A DNA stretch of 64,000 nucleotides, from contig NZ_PPCN01000002.1 of NCBI RefSeq assembly GCF_002906165.1, forward strand, positions 248,001 through 312,000, written 5' to 3'. The stretch comes from Roseibium marinum (GTDB lineage: Bacteria; Pseudomonadota; Alphaproteobacteria; Rhizobiales; Stappiaceae). Below the pieces are notes generated by a model. The model did not search any database and had not been told where the DNA came from. It worked only from the letters and a program-made list of their open reading frames with translations. Shown one piece after another: positions 42,119 through 51,933 of the stretch. Numbering within the stretch: position 1 is the stretch's first letter; every line of letters starts with the position of its first letter. The position numbers and the translations under genes were made by a program.

Positions 42119-43540
42119 TTATGGCTTGCGTGGACTTGGATCGGGCACGGGTATCGAGAAGCCCAGACCTTTTCGGAAGATCGATCCCGGTGCGGCCTTT
42201 GAAATGTCGGACGCCGCTCCCGGGCGAACTTCCGTGGTTTCCTCGGACATGACCGCGGCAGCGGCCGCGGCGGGCGCAGCTGCGGTTTTCTGCAATTTGC
42301 TGCGGATTTCGATTTCCGCGCGGCGCATGGGATTGGCGACCGGCACCGGGATCTCTTCCGCTGTCAGACTCAAAGGAGCGCCGGATGCCGAAGCGCCCGC
42401 TGCGGGTGTTCCTGCCGGATTGCCGAGACTGACCTGAAGGGGACGATAGGCAACCTGGCGCGGACCGAGAGTCCGGTCGAGGATTTTCGCCCAGTCCGGC
42501 TTGCCGTTTGCAAGCATGAACCCGCTTTCGTCGACTTCGGCTTCTTTCTTGCCACCGCCGGCATCGGCAAAGAACAGAAAGCCCCCACGGGTTTTGTTTT
42601 CCATGTCGAAGCGGGCCATGTAGGCTTTCGGACCCGGGCTTCTGTTGCGCCGGCAGTAGCCGTCGGCCGGCGGCGGGCCGGAAGGGCCGGAAAGGCTGGT
42701 GACCTTCTGGCCACGCCCGTTCTTGCGGAAGCCTTCGTCGAAGAGCTGCCGCGCGAAAGCCGTGCGCTCCAGACCGGACCCCGCGCCCAGGATGATGGCG
42801 ATCAGCGTCCGTCCGCGCCGGGTAACGGACGCGGCGACATTGTAGCCGGAATTGCAGATATACCCGGTTTTCATGCCGTTCGCGCCGGGTACGCGCAACA
42901 GGAACTCCCGGTTGGCGGACCGCAGGGTCTTCTTGCCGAACCGGATGCCCGGATGTTTGTAATAGTCGCGGGACTCAGGAAAATCATTCCTCAGGGCCAT
43001 GGCGAGGATCGCCAGGTCCCGGGCGGTCGTCACCTGAGTGTTGTCAGGCAATCCGTGCGGATTTGTGAACCGGGTATTGGTCATTCCGAGGCGCCGGGCT
43101 TCGGCATTCATCATCGCAATGAAATTCGCTTCCGACCCGCCGATCGCTTCGCCCAGCGCGACGGCAACATCGTTGGCGGATTTGATCAGAATAATCTTCA
43201 GCGCCGTATCGACGGTGAAGCGCGTGCCCACCTTGAAGCCCATCTTGCTGGGCGGCTCGGAAATCGAGTTTTTTGACTGGACCACCGCGGAATTCAGGGA
43301 GGCACGGCCTTCCCGGATCGCCTTGAAGGTCACATAGGCGGTCATCATCTTGGTCAGAGACGCCGGGTACCATTTACCGGTGGCGTTTTTCTGTTCGAGC
43401 ACCGCGCCTGTCCTCGCGTCCACAAGGATATAGGCGCCGATATCCGCCTGTGCCGGCCGCACCGCCAGACTCAGGAAGAGGGCAGGAACGAGTAAGTTCA
43501 GGCAAATAGACGCCAGACGGCCAAAAGGGCTAGAGAACAT
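42119..43540 (-). CDS. D-alanyl-D-alanine carboxypeptidase (DacA/DacF type)
   Basis: A 473-residue low-molecular-mass penicillin-binding protein that trims pentapeptide side chains in the periplasm. A signal peptide ends around VRPAQA. The active-site motifs are S61-L-T-K64, S121-A-N123 and K224-T-G226 (GANGMKTGYIC). The S11 peptidase domain ends near residue 270; the rest is a long Pro/Ala-rich tail (KTAAAPAAAAAAVMSEE) without the usual amphipathic PBP5 anchor helix. Alphaproteobacterial DacA homologues with such tails are common. The ATG is at 43540. Confidence 0.92.
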   Translation of the reverse strand: MFSSPFGRLASICLNLLVPALFLSLAVRPAQADIGAYILVDARTGAVLEQKNATGKWYPASLTKMMTAYVTFKAIREGRASLNSAVVQSKNSISEPPSKMGFKVGTRFTVDTALKIILIKSANDVAVALGEAIGGSEANFIAMMNAEARRLGMTNTRFTNPHGLPDNTQVTTARDLAILAMALRNDFPESRDYYKHPGIRFGKKTLRSANREFLLRVPGANGMKTGYICNSGYNVAASVTRRGRTLIAIILGAGSGLERTAFARQLFDEGFRKNGRGQKVTSLSGPSGPPPADGYCRRNRSPGPKAYMARFDMENKTRGGFLFFADAGGGKKEAEVDESGFMLANGKPDWAKILDRTLGPRQVAYRPLQVSLGNPAGTPAAGASASGAPLSLTAEEIPVPVANPMRRAEIEIRSKLQKTAAAPAAAAAAVMSEETTEVRPGAASDISKAAPGSIFRKGLGFSIPVPDPSPRKP

Positions 43541-43776
43541 TCAGTCATCCCGCAGACTACGGTCCCGCATGACGGGTCGAGGCAGCAATATAATATGTTG
43601 ATCCTTAAAGAACCGGATCACGCCCTTGAGAGCAACCCCTTGCACACAACTCTTAAATGCCAATTTTTTTAGCATTTGCTGATTTTTAAGGCAAATTCAC
43701 GGAACTGGCGGCTGCAAGCTCCGGAAAAACCTGCGATTTTTGCCCAGCTCCATTGCCTCCGCCCACATTCTCTTCC

Positions 43777-43792
43777 TTGGCCCGGCTCTTGC
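43777..43792 (+). promoter_or_regulatory. Sigma-54 promoter match upstream of the urease operon
   Basis: TTGGCCCGGCTCTTGC matches the RpoN consensus YTGGCACG-N4-TTGCW with one mismatch, and the invariant GG (43779-43780) and GC (43791-43792) are exactly ten bases apart. It lies about 110 bases upstream of the ureD ATG and reads in the right direction. Urease is often under nitrogen (NtrC) control, so the location is meaningful. No NtrC enhancer was recognised in 43541-43776, which otherwise holds no gene. Confidence 0.55.
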
Positions 43793-43903
43793 TAAGATTG
43801 GCGCGACCAACTTCTTTCTTGCATCCCGGACGAAGCCCGCAACATGCTCGAGAGAGCCGTCCGATAAAAACGATGTGCCGGGAACCCGGGGAGCGAAAGA
43901 CTC

Positions 43904-44758
43904 ATGTATGATGCTGGGGTGGCATCAGATTCAGGCTTGAAAACCATTGCCATGCAGCGCGTGAACGGTTCCGCGCGCGTGGCGTTTGCCGTATCCGGCG
44001 GCACGACCCGGCTCACCGACCTCTATCAGAGCGGCGCCGCGAAAATTCGTCTCCCGAAGGTCTACGATCTGCCACGGACAGCCGTTCTCATCAATACGGC
44101 GGGCGGCCTGACGGGCGGCGACCGCCTGTCCTATGAAGTCGATTTGGCGGAGGGCGCACACGCAATTGTGACCAGCCAGACCGCTGAACGCGCCTATCAG
44201 AGCGTGAGCGGCTCGGCAAAAGTGACAAGTCTTCTGACCGCGGGCAAAGACGCCGTTCTCGAATGGCTGCCCCAGGAAACGATTCTCTTCAATCGTTCCG
44301 GCCTCTCCCGGTCTCTGCGGGCCGAGCTTGAATCCAACGCACGGTTCCTGATGCTGGAAACGGTCGTTCTTGGCCGCAAGGCCATGGGAGAACGGGTCAA
44401 TTCGGTATTTTTTAGAGACAGCTGGCGTATCCGCCGCAACGGCAAGCTTGTCTTTGCCGATGATTTCCGTCTGGAGGGCAATGCGGAGCAGATCCTGGCC
44501 GGACCGGCGACCGCGAGGGAGGGGCAGGCCGTGGCAACGCTTGTCGACTGCACCCCCGATGCGCTGGACCGTCTGGCGCTGGCCCGCTCCTGTCTCGACA
44601 ATCTTGCCGCAGGCACGGTGCGTGCCGCGGCCAGTGCCTGGAACGGCTTGCTGACGGTCCGGTTCGTGTCCGATGATAGCCGCGACCTGCGCAACGCCCT
44701 GATCACCTTTTTGACCGGATATCGCTCGGCGGACCTGCCGCGTGTCTGGCATTGTTAG
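43904..44758 (+). CDS. ureD: Urease accessory protein UreD
   Basis: A 284-residue cytosolic chaperone that binds apo-urease and recruits UreF and UreG for nickel insertion. Family stretches are TRLTDLYQSGAAKIRLPKVY, VLINTAGGLTGGDRLSYEV, VTSQTAERAYQS, LEWLPQETILFNRSGLSRSL and FFRDSWRIRRNGKLVFADDFRLEG. The start at 43904 has GGGGAG about nine bases upstream. It is the first gene of the urease operon and is followed by ureA after 34 bases with a good ribosome binding site. Confidence 0.94.
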   Translation: MYDAGVASDSGLKTIAMQRVNGSARVAFAVSGGTTRLTDLYQSGAAKIRLPKVYDLPRTAVLINTAGGLTGGDRLSYEVDLAEGAHAIVTSQTAERAYQSVSGSAKVTSLLTAGKDAVLEWLPQETILFNRSGLSRSLRAELESNARFLMLETVVLGRKAMGERVNSVFFRDSWRIRRNGKLVFADDFRLEGNAEQILAGPATAREGQAVATLVDCTPDALDRLALARSCLDNLAAGTVRAAASAWNGLLTVRFVSDDSRDLRNALITFLTGYRSADLPRVWHC

Positions 44759-44792
44759 AGCCTGAGGCGATATATATGGAGGACATCCACCG

Positions 44793-45095
44793 ATGAAGCT
44801 GACCCCGCGCGAAAAAGACAAGCTGCTTATCTCCATGGCCGCGATGGTCGCGCGCCGCCGCCTGGAACGCGGCGTCAAGCTGAATCATCCCGAAGCCATC
44901 GCGCTGATCACCGATTTCATCGTCGAAGGTGCAAGGGACGGCCGCACCGTGGCCGATCTCATGGCGGCCGGCGGCAAGGTTCTGACCCGGGATCAGGTCA
45001 TGGACGGTGTTGCCGACATGATCCACCACGTTCAGGTTGAAGCGACCTTTCCGGATGGCACCAAACTCGTAACCGTCCACGACCCCATCCGATGA
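44793..45095 (+). CDS. ureA: Urease subunit gamma
   Basis: A 100-residue structural subunit of urease, forming with UreB and UreC the (alpha-beta-gamma)3 enzyme. It shows [40 protein letters not shown] and [31 protein letters not shown], matching the family over its full length. GGAGG lies eight bases before the ATG. The separate gamma and beta chains are the bacterial three-subunit arrangement. Confidence 0.97.
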   Translation: MKLTPREKDKLLISMAAMVARRRLERGVKLNHPEAIALITDFIVEGARDGRTVADLMAAGGKVLTRDQVMDGVADMIHHVQVEATFPDGTKLVTVHDPIR

Positions 45096-45115
45096 GCCTT
45101 TTGAAGGAGACAAAA

Positions 45116-45421
45116 ATGATCCCCGGAGAACTTTTCCCCGCCGAGGGTGAGATCGAGCTGAATGCCGGGCTGGAGACGGTGACGCTGGATGTATCCAATA
45201 CCGGCGACCGCCCGGTCCAGGTGGGCAGCCACTACCATTTCTTCGAGACCAATGAAGGTCTTGCCTTCGATCGGGACAGTGCCAGGGGCATGCGCCTCGA
45301 TATTCCGGCCGGAACCGCCGTGCGCTTCGAGCCCGGCCAGACCCGGTCGGTGACACTGGTGCCTTACGGTGGCGAACGCACGGTCTACGGCTTCAACCAG
45401 AAGATCATGGGAACGCTTTGA
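45116..45421 (+). CDS. ureB: Urease subunit beta
   Basis: A 101-residue urease beta chain. It shows [64 protein letters not shown] and [10 protein letters not shown]. The ATG at 45116 is preferred over one at 45092 that overlaps ureA, because MIPGE is the conserved beginning and AAGGAG lies upstream. Two LprI-like genes separate it from ureC. Confidence 0.97.
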   Translation: MIPGELFPAEGEIELNAGLETVTLDVSNTGDRPVQVGSHYHFFETNEGLAFDRDSARGMRLDIPAGTAVRFEPGQTRSVTLVPYGGERTVYGFNQKIMGTL

Positions 45422-45438
45422 TCCGCTTGAGGAAAGAG

Positions 45439-45837
45439 ATGATGCGTTCGCGCTCCGCCGCCCTGATCCTTGCTTTTGCAGTCCTGCCGCCGGCGATCGC
45501 CGCCGCGCAACAGGCACCTGTGGACCCATGCAAGGACGCACAGACCCAGCTGGAGCTGAACGAATGTTCCGCCCGGGCCTACCGGACCGCCGACGAAGCG
45601 CTGAACGAGGCCTACAAGGCCGCGATGGCCGTGGTGAAGGACTGGTCGCCCGGATCGCGGGAAAAGCTTCGCGGCGCCCAGCGCACCTGGATCGGCTACC
45701 GGGACAAGGCCTGTCTGGTCTACGAATATCCCGACAGCGGTTCGATCACGCCACTGCTGATCAATGAATGTCTGCGCAAGATCACCACCGACCGGACCGA
45801 AGATCTCAAAACGCTGGCGGAGGGGCTGGGGAACTGA
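45439..45837 (+). CDS. LprI-like secreted protein (DUF1311), first of two
   Basis: A 132-residue exported protein. After a signal peptide (ALILAFAVLPPAIAAAQQ), the LprI domain shows DPCKDAQTQLELNECSARAYRTADEALNEAYKA in pieces typical of the family, then GAQRTWIGYRDKACLVYEY and INECLRKITTDRTEDL. Conserved Cys pairs should form disulfides. LprI of Mycobacterium inhibits lysozyme; that activity is not implied for urease-linked members. GAGG six bases before the ATG at 45439 decides the start. It overlaps the following paralogue (TGATG). Confidence 0.86.
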   Translation: MMRSRSAALILAFAVLPPAIAAAQQAPVDPCKDAQTQLELNECSARAYRTADEALNEAYKAAMAVVKDWSPGSREKLRGAQRTWIGYRDKACLVYEYPDSGSITPLLINECLRKITTDRTEDLKTLAEGLGN

Positions 45838-46262
45838 TGTTTGTGCCTTGCCGCATACTGACGCTTTCAGCCGGGCTCCTGGCGATGCTGCTCCTGACTG
45901 TCACTGCGCAGGCTCAGGAAAACGTCGACTGCGGCTATCCGCTCACCAATTCCGAACGCACCTACTGCGCGGAGAAGGCCTTGAGCGAGACCGAAGCGGA
46001 AATGCGGAAGGCCTATGACCGGCTTCACGCCAAGCTGGTCGAAATGGACGCTGAACTGCCGGATCATCTGAAGGGAAGCCCTCATGCTCTGGTAGAAGCG
46101 CAGGCGGCCTGGAAGACCTACAGCGACAAGGACTGCACCGCCTACAGTTTTCCGTTTCGCGGCGGAACCCGCGGCAATGAACTCTACCGGAACTGCTTGA
46201 TCGTCCTGACCCTGAAGCGGACGGAGGATCTCAATGCCACCGTCGAGGATTACGACAACTGA
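45837..46262 (+). CDS. LprI-like secreted protein (DUF1311), second of two
   Basis: A 141-residue paralogue of the preceding protein. The signal peptide (ILTLSAGLLAMLLLTVTAQAQ) is followed by NVDCGYPLTNSERTYCAEKAL, EAEMRKAYDRLHAKL, VEAQAAWKTYSDKDCTAYSF and RNCLIVLTLKRTEDLNATVE, giving the same Cys spacing and W..Y...C motif. The start codon overlaps the previous stop. A urea- or nickel-related periplasmic role can be supposed from location only. ureC follows after 26 bases. Confidence 0.84.
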   Translation: MFVPCRILTLSAGLLAMLLLTVTAQAQENVDCGYPLTNSERTYCAEKALSETEAEMRKAYDRLHAKLVEMDAELPDHLKGSPHALVEAQAAWKTYSDKDCTAYSFPFRGGTRGNELYRNCLIVLTLKRTEDLNATVEDYDN

Positions 46263-46288
46263 CTTTCTGATCGCCGATTGGAGATAAA

Positions 46289-48001
46289 ATGGCTTACAAA
46301 ATGTCCCGCGCCGCCTATGCGGACATGTTCGGACCGACCACCGGCGACAGGCTGCGCCTTGCCGATACCGATCTCGTCATCGAGGTTGAAAAGGATTTCA
46401 CCACCTACGGCGAAGAGGTGAAGTTCGGCGGCGGCAAGGTCATCCGCGACGGCATGGGCCAGTCCCAGGCGCCCAGAACCGCCGGTGCCGTCGACACGGT
46501 CATCACCAACGCGCTGATCGTCGACCACTGGGGCATCGTCAAGGCCGATGTGGGTCTCAAGGACGGCCGTATTGTCGGGATCGGCAAGGCCGGCAATCCG
46601 GATGTCCAGCCCGGCGTCGACATTGTCGTGGGTCCGGGAACCGAGGCGATCGCCGGCGAGGGCAAGATCCTCACCGCCGGCGCGCTCGACGTCCATATCC
46701 ATTTCATCTGCCCGCAGCAGATCGAGGAAGCGCTGATGTCGGGTGTCACCACCATGGTTGGCGGCGGCACCGGTCCGGCCACAGGCACCAACGCGACGAC
46801 CTGTACTCCGGGCCCATGGCACATCACCCGGATGCTTCAGGCCGCCGACAGTTTTCCGATGAACCTGGGTTTCGCCGGCAAGGGCAACGCCTCTCTGCCC
46901 GCCGCCCTTGAAGAACAGATCCTGGCCGGCGCCTGTGCGCTGAAACTGCATGAGGATTGGGGCACCACACCGGCCGCCATCGACAACTGCCTGTCGGTTG
47001 CCGATGAATATGACGTGCAGGTGATGATCCATACCGACACGCTGAACGAATCCGGCTTTGTCGAGAACACCACCGACGCCTTCAGGAACCGCACCATTCA
47101 TGCCTTCCATACGGAAGGCGCGGGGGGCGGCCACGCGCCGGACATCATCAAGGTCTGCGGCGAACTGAACGTCTTGCCGTCCTCGACCAACCCGACGCGG
47201 CCCTATACGGTCAACACGCTTGAAGAGCATCTCGACATGCTCATGGTCTGCCATCATCTGGACAACGCCATTCCCGAAGACGTCGCCTTCGCCGAAAGCC
47301 GCATCCGCAAGGAAACCATCGCGGCGGAGGACATTCTCCACGACATGGGCGCTTTTTCGATCATTGCCTCCGACAGTCAGGCCATGGGCCGGGTCGGCGA
47401 GGTGATCATCCGCACGCTGCAGACAGCTCACAAGATGAAGGTCCAGCGCGGCCGCCTGTCCCAGGAAACCGGCGAGAACGACAATTTCCGCGTCAGGCGC
47501 TACATGTCCAAGATCACCATCAATCCGGCGATCGCCCAGGGCCTCGATGAACATATCGGCTCCGTCGAGATCGGCAAGCTGGCCGACCTGGTGCTCTGGG
47601 ACCCGAAATTCTTCGGAGTGAAACCGGACTTGGTGCTGAAACTCGGCACGATCGCCGCCGCCCCCATGGGCGACCCGAACGCCTCCATTCCGACGCCGGA
47701 ACCGGTTCACTACCGGCCCATGTTCGGCGCCTTCGGCAAGGCTATGACCCGGAGCCGGGTGACCTTCGTCTCGCAGGCCGCCTATGACAACGGCGTCAAG
47801 GATAAAGCCGGTCTCGACAGCCTGGTTCTGCCGGTGAAAAACACCCGTGGCGGCATTTCGAAGAAATCGATGGTCCTCAACGACGCCATGCCAAATGTCG
47901 AAGTGAACCCGGAGACCTATGAAGTGCGCGCCGATGGCGAACTGCTCACCTGCGAACCGGCCGAGGTCCTGCCGATGGCGCAGCGTTATTTCCTGTTCTA
48001 A
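46289..48001 (+). CDS. ureC: Urease subunit alpha
   Basis: The 570-residue catalytic subunit of urease, which hydrolyses urea to ammonia and carbamate. The metal site is visible: [20 protein letters not shown], the carbamylated Lys219 and His221 in [19 protein letters not shown], and the mobile-flap Cys321-His322 in [22 protein letters not shown]. Length and N-terminus ([20 protein letters not shown] within the first 25 residues) are standard. GGAGA precedes the ATG. All catalytic residues appear intact. Confidence 0.98.
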   Translation: MAYKMSRAAYADMFGPTTGDRLRLADTDLVIEVEKDFTTYGEEVKFGGGKVIRDGMGQSQAPRTAGAVDTVITNALIVDHWGIVKADVGLKDGRIVGIGKAGNPDVQPGVDIVVGPGTEAIAGEGKILTAGALDVHIHFICPQQIEEALMSGVTTMVGGGTGPATGTNATTCTPGPWHITRMLQAADSFPMNLGFAGKGNASLPAALEEQILAGACALKLHEDWGTTPAAIDNCLSVADEYDVQVMIHTDTLNESGFVENTTDAFRNRTIHAFHTEGAGGGHAPDIIKVCGELNVLPSSTNPTRPYTVNTLEEHLDMLMVCHHLDNAIPEDVAFAESRIRKETIAAEDILHDMGAFSIIASDSQAMGRVGEVIIRTLQTAHKMKVQRGRLSQETGENDNFRVRRYMSKITINPAIAQGLDEHIGSVEIGKLADLVLWDPKFFGVKPDLVLKLGTIAAAPMGDPNASIPTPEPVHYRPMFGAFGKAMTRSRVTFVSQAAYDNGVKDKAGLDSLVLPVKNTRGGISKKSMVLNDAMPNVEVNPETYEVRADGELLTCEPAEVLPMAQRYFLF

Positions 48002-48031
48002 GTTCCCGGAGAAACCGTTCCGGGAGGAAAA

Positions 48032-48637
48032 ATGTATAAAGTCATCGGATTTCCGCGCACTCGCACCATTCGGGTGATCTGGCTGCTGGAGGAGCTTGGG
48101 GAGCCTTATGAGCTCGACCTCGCACCGCCGCGGTCCGGAGCGGTCACCGCCGTCAGTCCGGACGGCAAGCTGCCGGTTCTGATCGACGGAGAAACGGCGA
48201 TTCCGGATTCCGTCGCGATCTGCACCTATCTCGCCGACAGGCACGGCAAGTGTACCTTTCCCGCAGGAACCCTGGAACGCGCCCGGCAGGACAGCTTCAC
48301 CCAGTTCGCCGTGGACGTGCTGGACGGCGCGCTCTGGACCGCGGCCAAGAACGCCTTCGTTCATCCGGAGGATATACGCGTCCCGGCCATCAAGGACGTC
48401 TGCAGGATGGAGTTCGCGCGCGGCCTGGAAACGCTTGAAGCACGTCTGGGCGACGGGCCTTTCGTGATGGGCGATACCTTCACGGTTCCCGACATCATCA
48501 TCGGCCATTGTTCCGGCTGGGCCGTCACCGCGAAATTCGATCTGCCCGGGGAGGGGCCGTTATACGCCTATTTCAAACGCCTCAGGGACCGGCCGGCATA
48601 CCGGACCATGAAGGCGAAACTCGCAGAGGCCACATGA
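48032..48637 (+). CDS. Glutathione S-transferase family protein
   Basis: A 201-residue cytosolic GST. The thioredoxin-like domain shows [49 protein letters not shown] (cis-Pro and the glutathione-binding ES-like DS), and the helical domain ends with [16 protein letters not shown] and RDRPAYRTM. The catalytic residue near Arg10-Thr11 is not certain. The gene is embedded between ureC and ureE, GGGAGG precedes its ATG, and its stop overlaps the ureE start, so it is an operon member. A link between GST and urease is unexplained. Confidence 0.9.
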   Translation: MYKVIGFPRTRTIRVIWLLEELGEPYELDLAPPRSGAVTAVSPDGKLPVLIDGETAIPDSVAICTYLADRHGKCTFPAGTLERARQDSFTQFAVDVLDGALWTAAKNAFVHPEDIRVPAIKDVCRMEFARGLETLEARLGDGPFVMGDTFTVPDIIIGHCSGWAVTAKFDLPGEGPLYAYFKRLRDRPAYRTMKAKLAEAT

Positions 48638-49200
48638 TCCGCGTTCACAAGATCCATGCCGCCGGCAATTGGCCCAAAGACCGCCGGCCAAACCGGCCCG
48701 CCGACCGGATCACCCTCGACCGGGAGGACCGCCACCGCAGGCGCGCCGTCATGAGCGGAGAAAACGGCCTGTCCTTTCTGCTCGATGAACCCGATGCGGT
48801 GCATCTGCATCATGGCGACGGGCTGGAACTGGAAGACGGCAGGATCGTCGAGGTGCTGGCGGAACCTGAGGATCTGGTCGAGATCGCGGCGCGCGATACG
48901 GCACATCTCGTCAAGATCGCGTGGCATCTCGGCAACAGGCACCTGCCGACGCAGTTGATGGGCGAAACGCTCAGGATCCGCCGGGATCATGTGATCGAGG
49001 ACATGGTTTCCAGGCTTGGTGGCGGACTGACACCGGTCACGGCTCCGTTCGATCCGGAAGGCGGGGCTTACGGTCACGGCCGGACGCATGGTCACAGTCA
49101 CGATCATGGGCACGGGCGCGATCACGGGCACGAACAGGATGATGGGCATTCCCACAGCCATTCCGGCGGGCATCGCCACCACGGCCCCTCTCATGACTGA
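48634..49200 (+). CDS. ureE: Urease accessory protein UreE
   Basis: A 188-residue nickel metallochaperone. The N-terminal domain shows [15 protein letters not shown] and [22 protein letters not shown]; the metal-binding domain shows [18 protein letters not shown] (conserved interface His) and [18 protein letters not shown]. The last 40 residues are a His-rich tail ([19 protein letters not shown]) that stores or captures nickel. The ATG overlaps the GST stop by four bases and the stop overlaps ureF by eight. Confidence 0.95.
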   Translation: MIRVHKIHAAGNWPKDRRPNRPADRITLDREDRHRRRAVMSGENGLSFLLDEPDAVHLHHGDGLELEDGRIVEVLAEPEDLVEIAARDTAHLVKIAWHLGNRHLPTQLMGETLRIRRDHVIEDMVSRLGGGLTPVTAPFDPEGGAYGHGRTHGHSHDHGHGRDHGHEQDDGHSHSHSGGHRHHGPSHD

Positions 49201-49918
49201 GGCCGTCACCCTGCCGGCGCTTTACCGGCTCCTGACCTTTCTCTCGCCGGCCTTTCCCATCGGCGCCTTCACCTACAGCCACGGACTGGAACAGGTGATC
49301 GACCAGGGCGGGGTGAACAGCGCCGGAGACCTCCAGGTCTGGCTGCAGGATATCCTGCGCTTCGGCGCCGGACGCAGCGACGCCATCCTGTTGAAAGAAA
49401 CCTTTCAGGCAGCCGGCCGAGGCGACGCGGATACCGTTGAGGAACTGCGGGAACTCGGTCTCGCGCTACAGCCGTCGAAGGAAAGACATCTGGAATCCAG
49501 CGCCCAGGGAACAGCGTTCCTGGCGGCGGTCGCCGGCAGCTGGATGCCCCCAAGCGGCACACCCGCAGGCAGGCTGTTCGCGGGCGTTGCCACAGGTGTT
49601 GCCGGAGAGAACCGGGATCCATGGCCCTATCCGGTGGTTCTGGGCCTTGTCTGCGCGGCCCATGCTATCCCGGAAGCAGCGGCCCTGACATCCTTCCTGC
49701 ACACCTTCACAGCCAATCTCATTTCGGTGGCCGTGCGGGTCGTTCCCCTCGGCCAGAGCGACGGCCAGAAGGTTCTGGCCGCGCTCGAGCCGGTCATTGC
49801 CGGGGTTGCGAACGAGGCCGCCGCTTGCGGCCTTGACGATCTCGGTTCGTCCACCTTTCTCGCGGACATCGCCTCCATGGCGCATGAAACCCAGTATTCG
49901 AGGCTGTTCCGGTCATGA
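49193..49918 (+). CDS. ureF: Urease accessory protein UreF
   Basis: A 241-residue all-helical chaperone that links UreD to UreG and gates GTP hydrolysis. It shows [25 protein letters not shown] (the signature), [61 protein letters not shown] and the C-terminal [11 protein letters not shown]. The start ATG at 49193 lies inside the end of ureE (ATGACTGA overlap); starts further upstream would run through the UreE His tail. Confidence 0.95.
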   Translation: MTEAVTLPALYRLLTFLSPAFPIGAFTYSHGLEQVIDQGGVNSAGDLQVWLQDILRFGAGRSDAILLKETFQAAGRGDADTVEELRELGLALQPSKERHLESSAQGTAFLAAVAGSWMPPSGTPAGRLFAGVATGVAGENRDPWPYPVVLGLVCAAHAIPEAAALTSFLHTFTANLISVAVRVVPLGQSDGQKVLAALEPVIAGVANEAAACGLDDLGSSTFLADIASMAHETQYSRLFRS

Positions 49919-50532
49919 GTTCAAAAAACGGTCCCTTGCGCGTCGGCATCGGCGGTCCGGTCGGTTCCGGCAAGACCACCCTGACAGACAGGCTTTGCAA
50001 GGCCATGCGCGACACATATTCGCTCGCGGTCATCACCAACGACATCTACACCAGCGAGGATGCCGAAGCGCTGATGCGCTCCCAGGCGCTTTCCAGCGAC
50101 CGTATCCGGGGTGTCGAAACGGGCGGCTGCCCGCATACCGCCATCCGTGAAGACGCCTCGATCAACCTCGCCGCCGTGCATGATCTCACCTCCTCCATTC
50201 CGGATCTGGACCTGATCCTGATCGAATCCGGCGGGGACAATCTGGCGGCGACTTTTTCTCCCGAACTTGCCGACCTGACGCTCTATGTCATCGATGTCGC
50301 CGCCGGCGAGGAAATCCCGCGCAAGGGCGGCCCCGGCATCACCCGGTCCGACCTCCTCATCATCAACAAAACGGACCTGGCGCCTTATGTCGGCGCCAAT
50401 CTGGATGTGATGGACCGGGACGCGAAAAAAATGCGCAAGGAGCGGCCTTTCGTGTTCGCAAACACAAAGATCGGCGACGGTGTGGGAACCGTGGTAAGGT
50501 TCATCATCGAAAAAGGCGGGCTCAACGCCTGA
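49915..50532 (+). CDS. ureG: Urease accessory GTPase UreG
   Basis: A 205-residue SIMIBI GTPase that powers nickel transfer into urease. Walker A is [13 protein letters not shown] near the N-terminus; the metal-binding CPH motif is in [35 protein letters not shown] and [12 protein letters not shown] supply the switch and base-recognition motifs. Full length. The ATG overlaps the ureF stop (ATGA). It ends the urease operon. Confidence 0.97.
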   Translation: MSSKNGPLRVGIGGPVGSGKTTLTDRLCKAMRDTYSLAVITNDIYTSEDAEALMRSQALSSDRIRGVETGGCPHTAIREDASINLAAVHDLTSSIPDLDLILIESGGDNLAATFSPELADLTLYVIDVAAGEEIPRKGGPGITRSDLLIINKTDLAPYVGANLDVMDRDAKKMRKERPFVFANTKIGDGVGTVVRFIIEKGGLNA

Positions 50533-50566
50533 ACGGCCCTAGGTTCCGGACCCCAAGTTGACCTGA

Positions 50567-51295
50567 ATGAATACTGACAGACAGGACGCCTGCGCGCGCA
50601 ACAACGCGCTCTGGTGCGATGCGGTTTTGAAATCCGCCGGCGCGGCGACACGGTTCCAGTCGGGCTTCTGGCAGGCGGAAGGCGCGGTGCTGCCGCTCTA
50701 TCCCAATATCGTGACCCTGGCACCGAAGCAGAGCGGGGATTTCTATGCCGCCCTGGAAGCGCTTCCCTTGAACGCAGCCGTGAAGGACAGTTACGATTGC
50801 CTCGATCTTGAACCTGCCGGTTTCCGCAAACTCCAGACCGCGACATGGCTGTTCCGCCCCGAGCGGCCTGTCCGCAAACCGCCTGTCAGCCCCAACTGGC
50901 ACAAGGTCACCCAGCCGGAAGGCCTGAAAAAGTGGAAGGCGTCGTGGAACGGGGACGAAGCGCTTTATGGCGTTTTTTCTCAGGCACTGCTTGAGAACAA
51001 GACCGTCGATTTCGCGGCGATCATGAAGGACGGCGCCATCCGTGCGGGAGCCGTTTGCAACAGCGGCCCCAGGTTGAATGGCAAGGACTTGCTGGGCCTC
51101 ACCAATATCTTCTGCCGCAAGAACTGGCGCTACAGCGCCTTGCACGATCTTCTGGAACCCTTTCCGCACAGACCTGTGTGTACCTACGAAAGCAATACCG
51201 ATCTGCTGCAGGTCTATCGCCAGCTCGGGTTTCTTGAATGCGGGTCTCTCGGCGTCTGGGTGAAAATCAGACCGGTACCGACGACAGATGCTTGA
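50567..51295 (+). CDS. GNAT-like protein of unknown substrate
   Basis: A 242-residue protein. The C-terminal third looks like the end of a GNAT fold (NIFCRKNWRYSALHDLLEPF, CTYESNTDLLQVYRQLGFLECGSLGVWVK), with the typical Y..LGF segment. The N-terminal part (NNALWCDAVLKSAGAATRFQ; GAVLPLYPNIVTL) is not diagnostic. The acetyl-CoA loop Q/R-x-x-G-x-G is not clear, so activity is uncertain. It begins 34 bases after ureG and may be transcribed with the operon by read-through. Confidence 0.68.
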   Translation: MNTDRQDACARNNALWCDAVLKSAGAATRFQSGFWQAEGAVLPLYPNIVTLAPKQSGDFYAALEALPLNAAVKDSYDCLDLEPAGFRKLQTATWLFRPERPVRKPPVSPNWHKVTQPEGLKKWKASWNGDEALYGVFSQALLENKTVDFAAIMKDGAIRAGAVCNSGPRLNGKDLLGLTNIFCRKNWRYSALHDLLEPFPHRPVCTYESNTDLLQVYRQLGFLECGSLGVWVKIRPVPTTDA

Positions 51296-51348
51296 TCTTT
51301 CTCCGGTTTGCTTTCAACCTGATCCGTAAAAAAGCGGAGGAGACAGAT

Positions 51349-51747
51349 ATGTTTGACGGTATCAATCTGGTCGCGGTCGCTGCCGCCGCGATTACATCCT
51401 TTATTTTCGGCGCGATCTGGTATGGCCTGCTCGGCAAGGCGTGGATGAAGGCAGCCGGGATCGGCAAGGAACAGACCAGACCGGCTTCGGCTACCCTTGG
51501 CACGTCCTTCTTTTGTCAGGTGATCATGGCTTTCGTCTTTGCCGGGATTATCTTCCATAGCGGCGAAACCAGCATCCGCAACGGCATCATTTCCGCGTTG
51601 CTGGTCTGGGTCGGCATCGTCATGACCACGCAGATCGTCAATCACCGTTTCCAGGGAAAACCATGGACGCTTACATTGATCGACGGCGGCCACTGGCTCG
51701 GCGTGTTTCTGGTGCAGGGCATTCTGATCGGCTGGCTAAGCTACTGA
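51349..51747 (+). CDS. DUF1761 membrane protein
   Basis: A 132-residue integral membrane protein with four predicted helices. It matches DUF1761: VAVAAAAITSFIFGAIWYGLLGKAWM at the N-terminus, FFCQVIMAFVFAGIIFH in the middle, then a third helix, and a C-terminal part with TLIDGGHWLGVFLVQGILIG. The family is widespread and uncharacterised. The ATG at 51349 is preferred since GGAGGAG lies seven bases upstream. It follows the GNAT-like gene by 53 bases. Confidence 0.88.
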   Translation: MFDGINLVAVAAAAITSFIFGAIWYGLLGKAWMKAAGIGKEQTRPASATLGTSFFCQVIMAFVFAGIIFHSGETSIRNGIISALLVWVGIVMTTQIVNHRFQGKPWTLTLIDGGHWLGVFLVQGILIGWLSY

Positions 51748-51933
51748 GTCAACGCGCTTTCCAAAGCGGCATTCTATTGCCGGCATGTCGAAACGGGCGT
51801 TGAAAGGCCTGCGGTGCCCGATGTGCCGGCCGGGCTTTTTCGGCGGCAGTGACAGTAATTTGATTTACAGCATTTTGCATACAGATGAATACAGATAAGG
51901 TGTCTTCGCCGATTAAGATCGATCCTGCGGGTC

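Noticed and set aside
46250..48508. 752-codon open frame on the minus strand across ureC and the GST gene
   Set aside because: It is antisense to a fully conserved ureC and its translation is a low-complexity Arg/Gly/His/Asp mixture without any family signature; long antisense frames are common in GC-rich genes.
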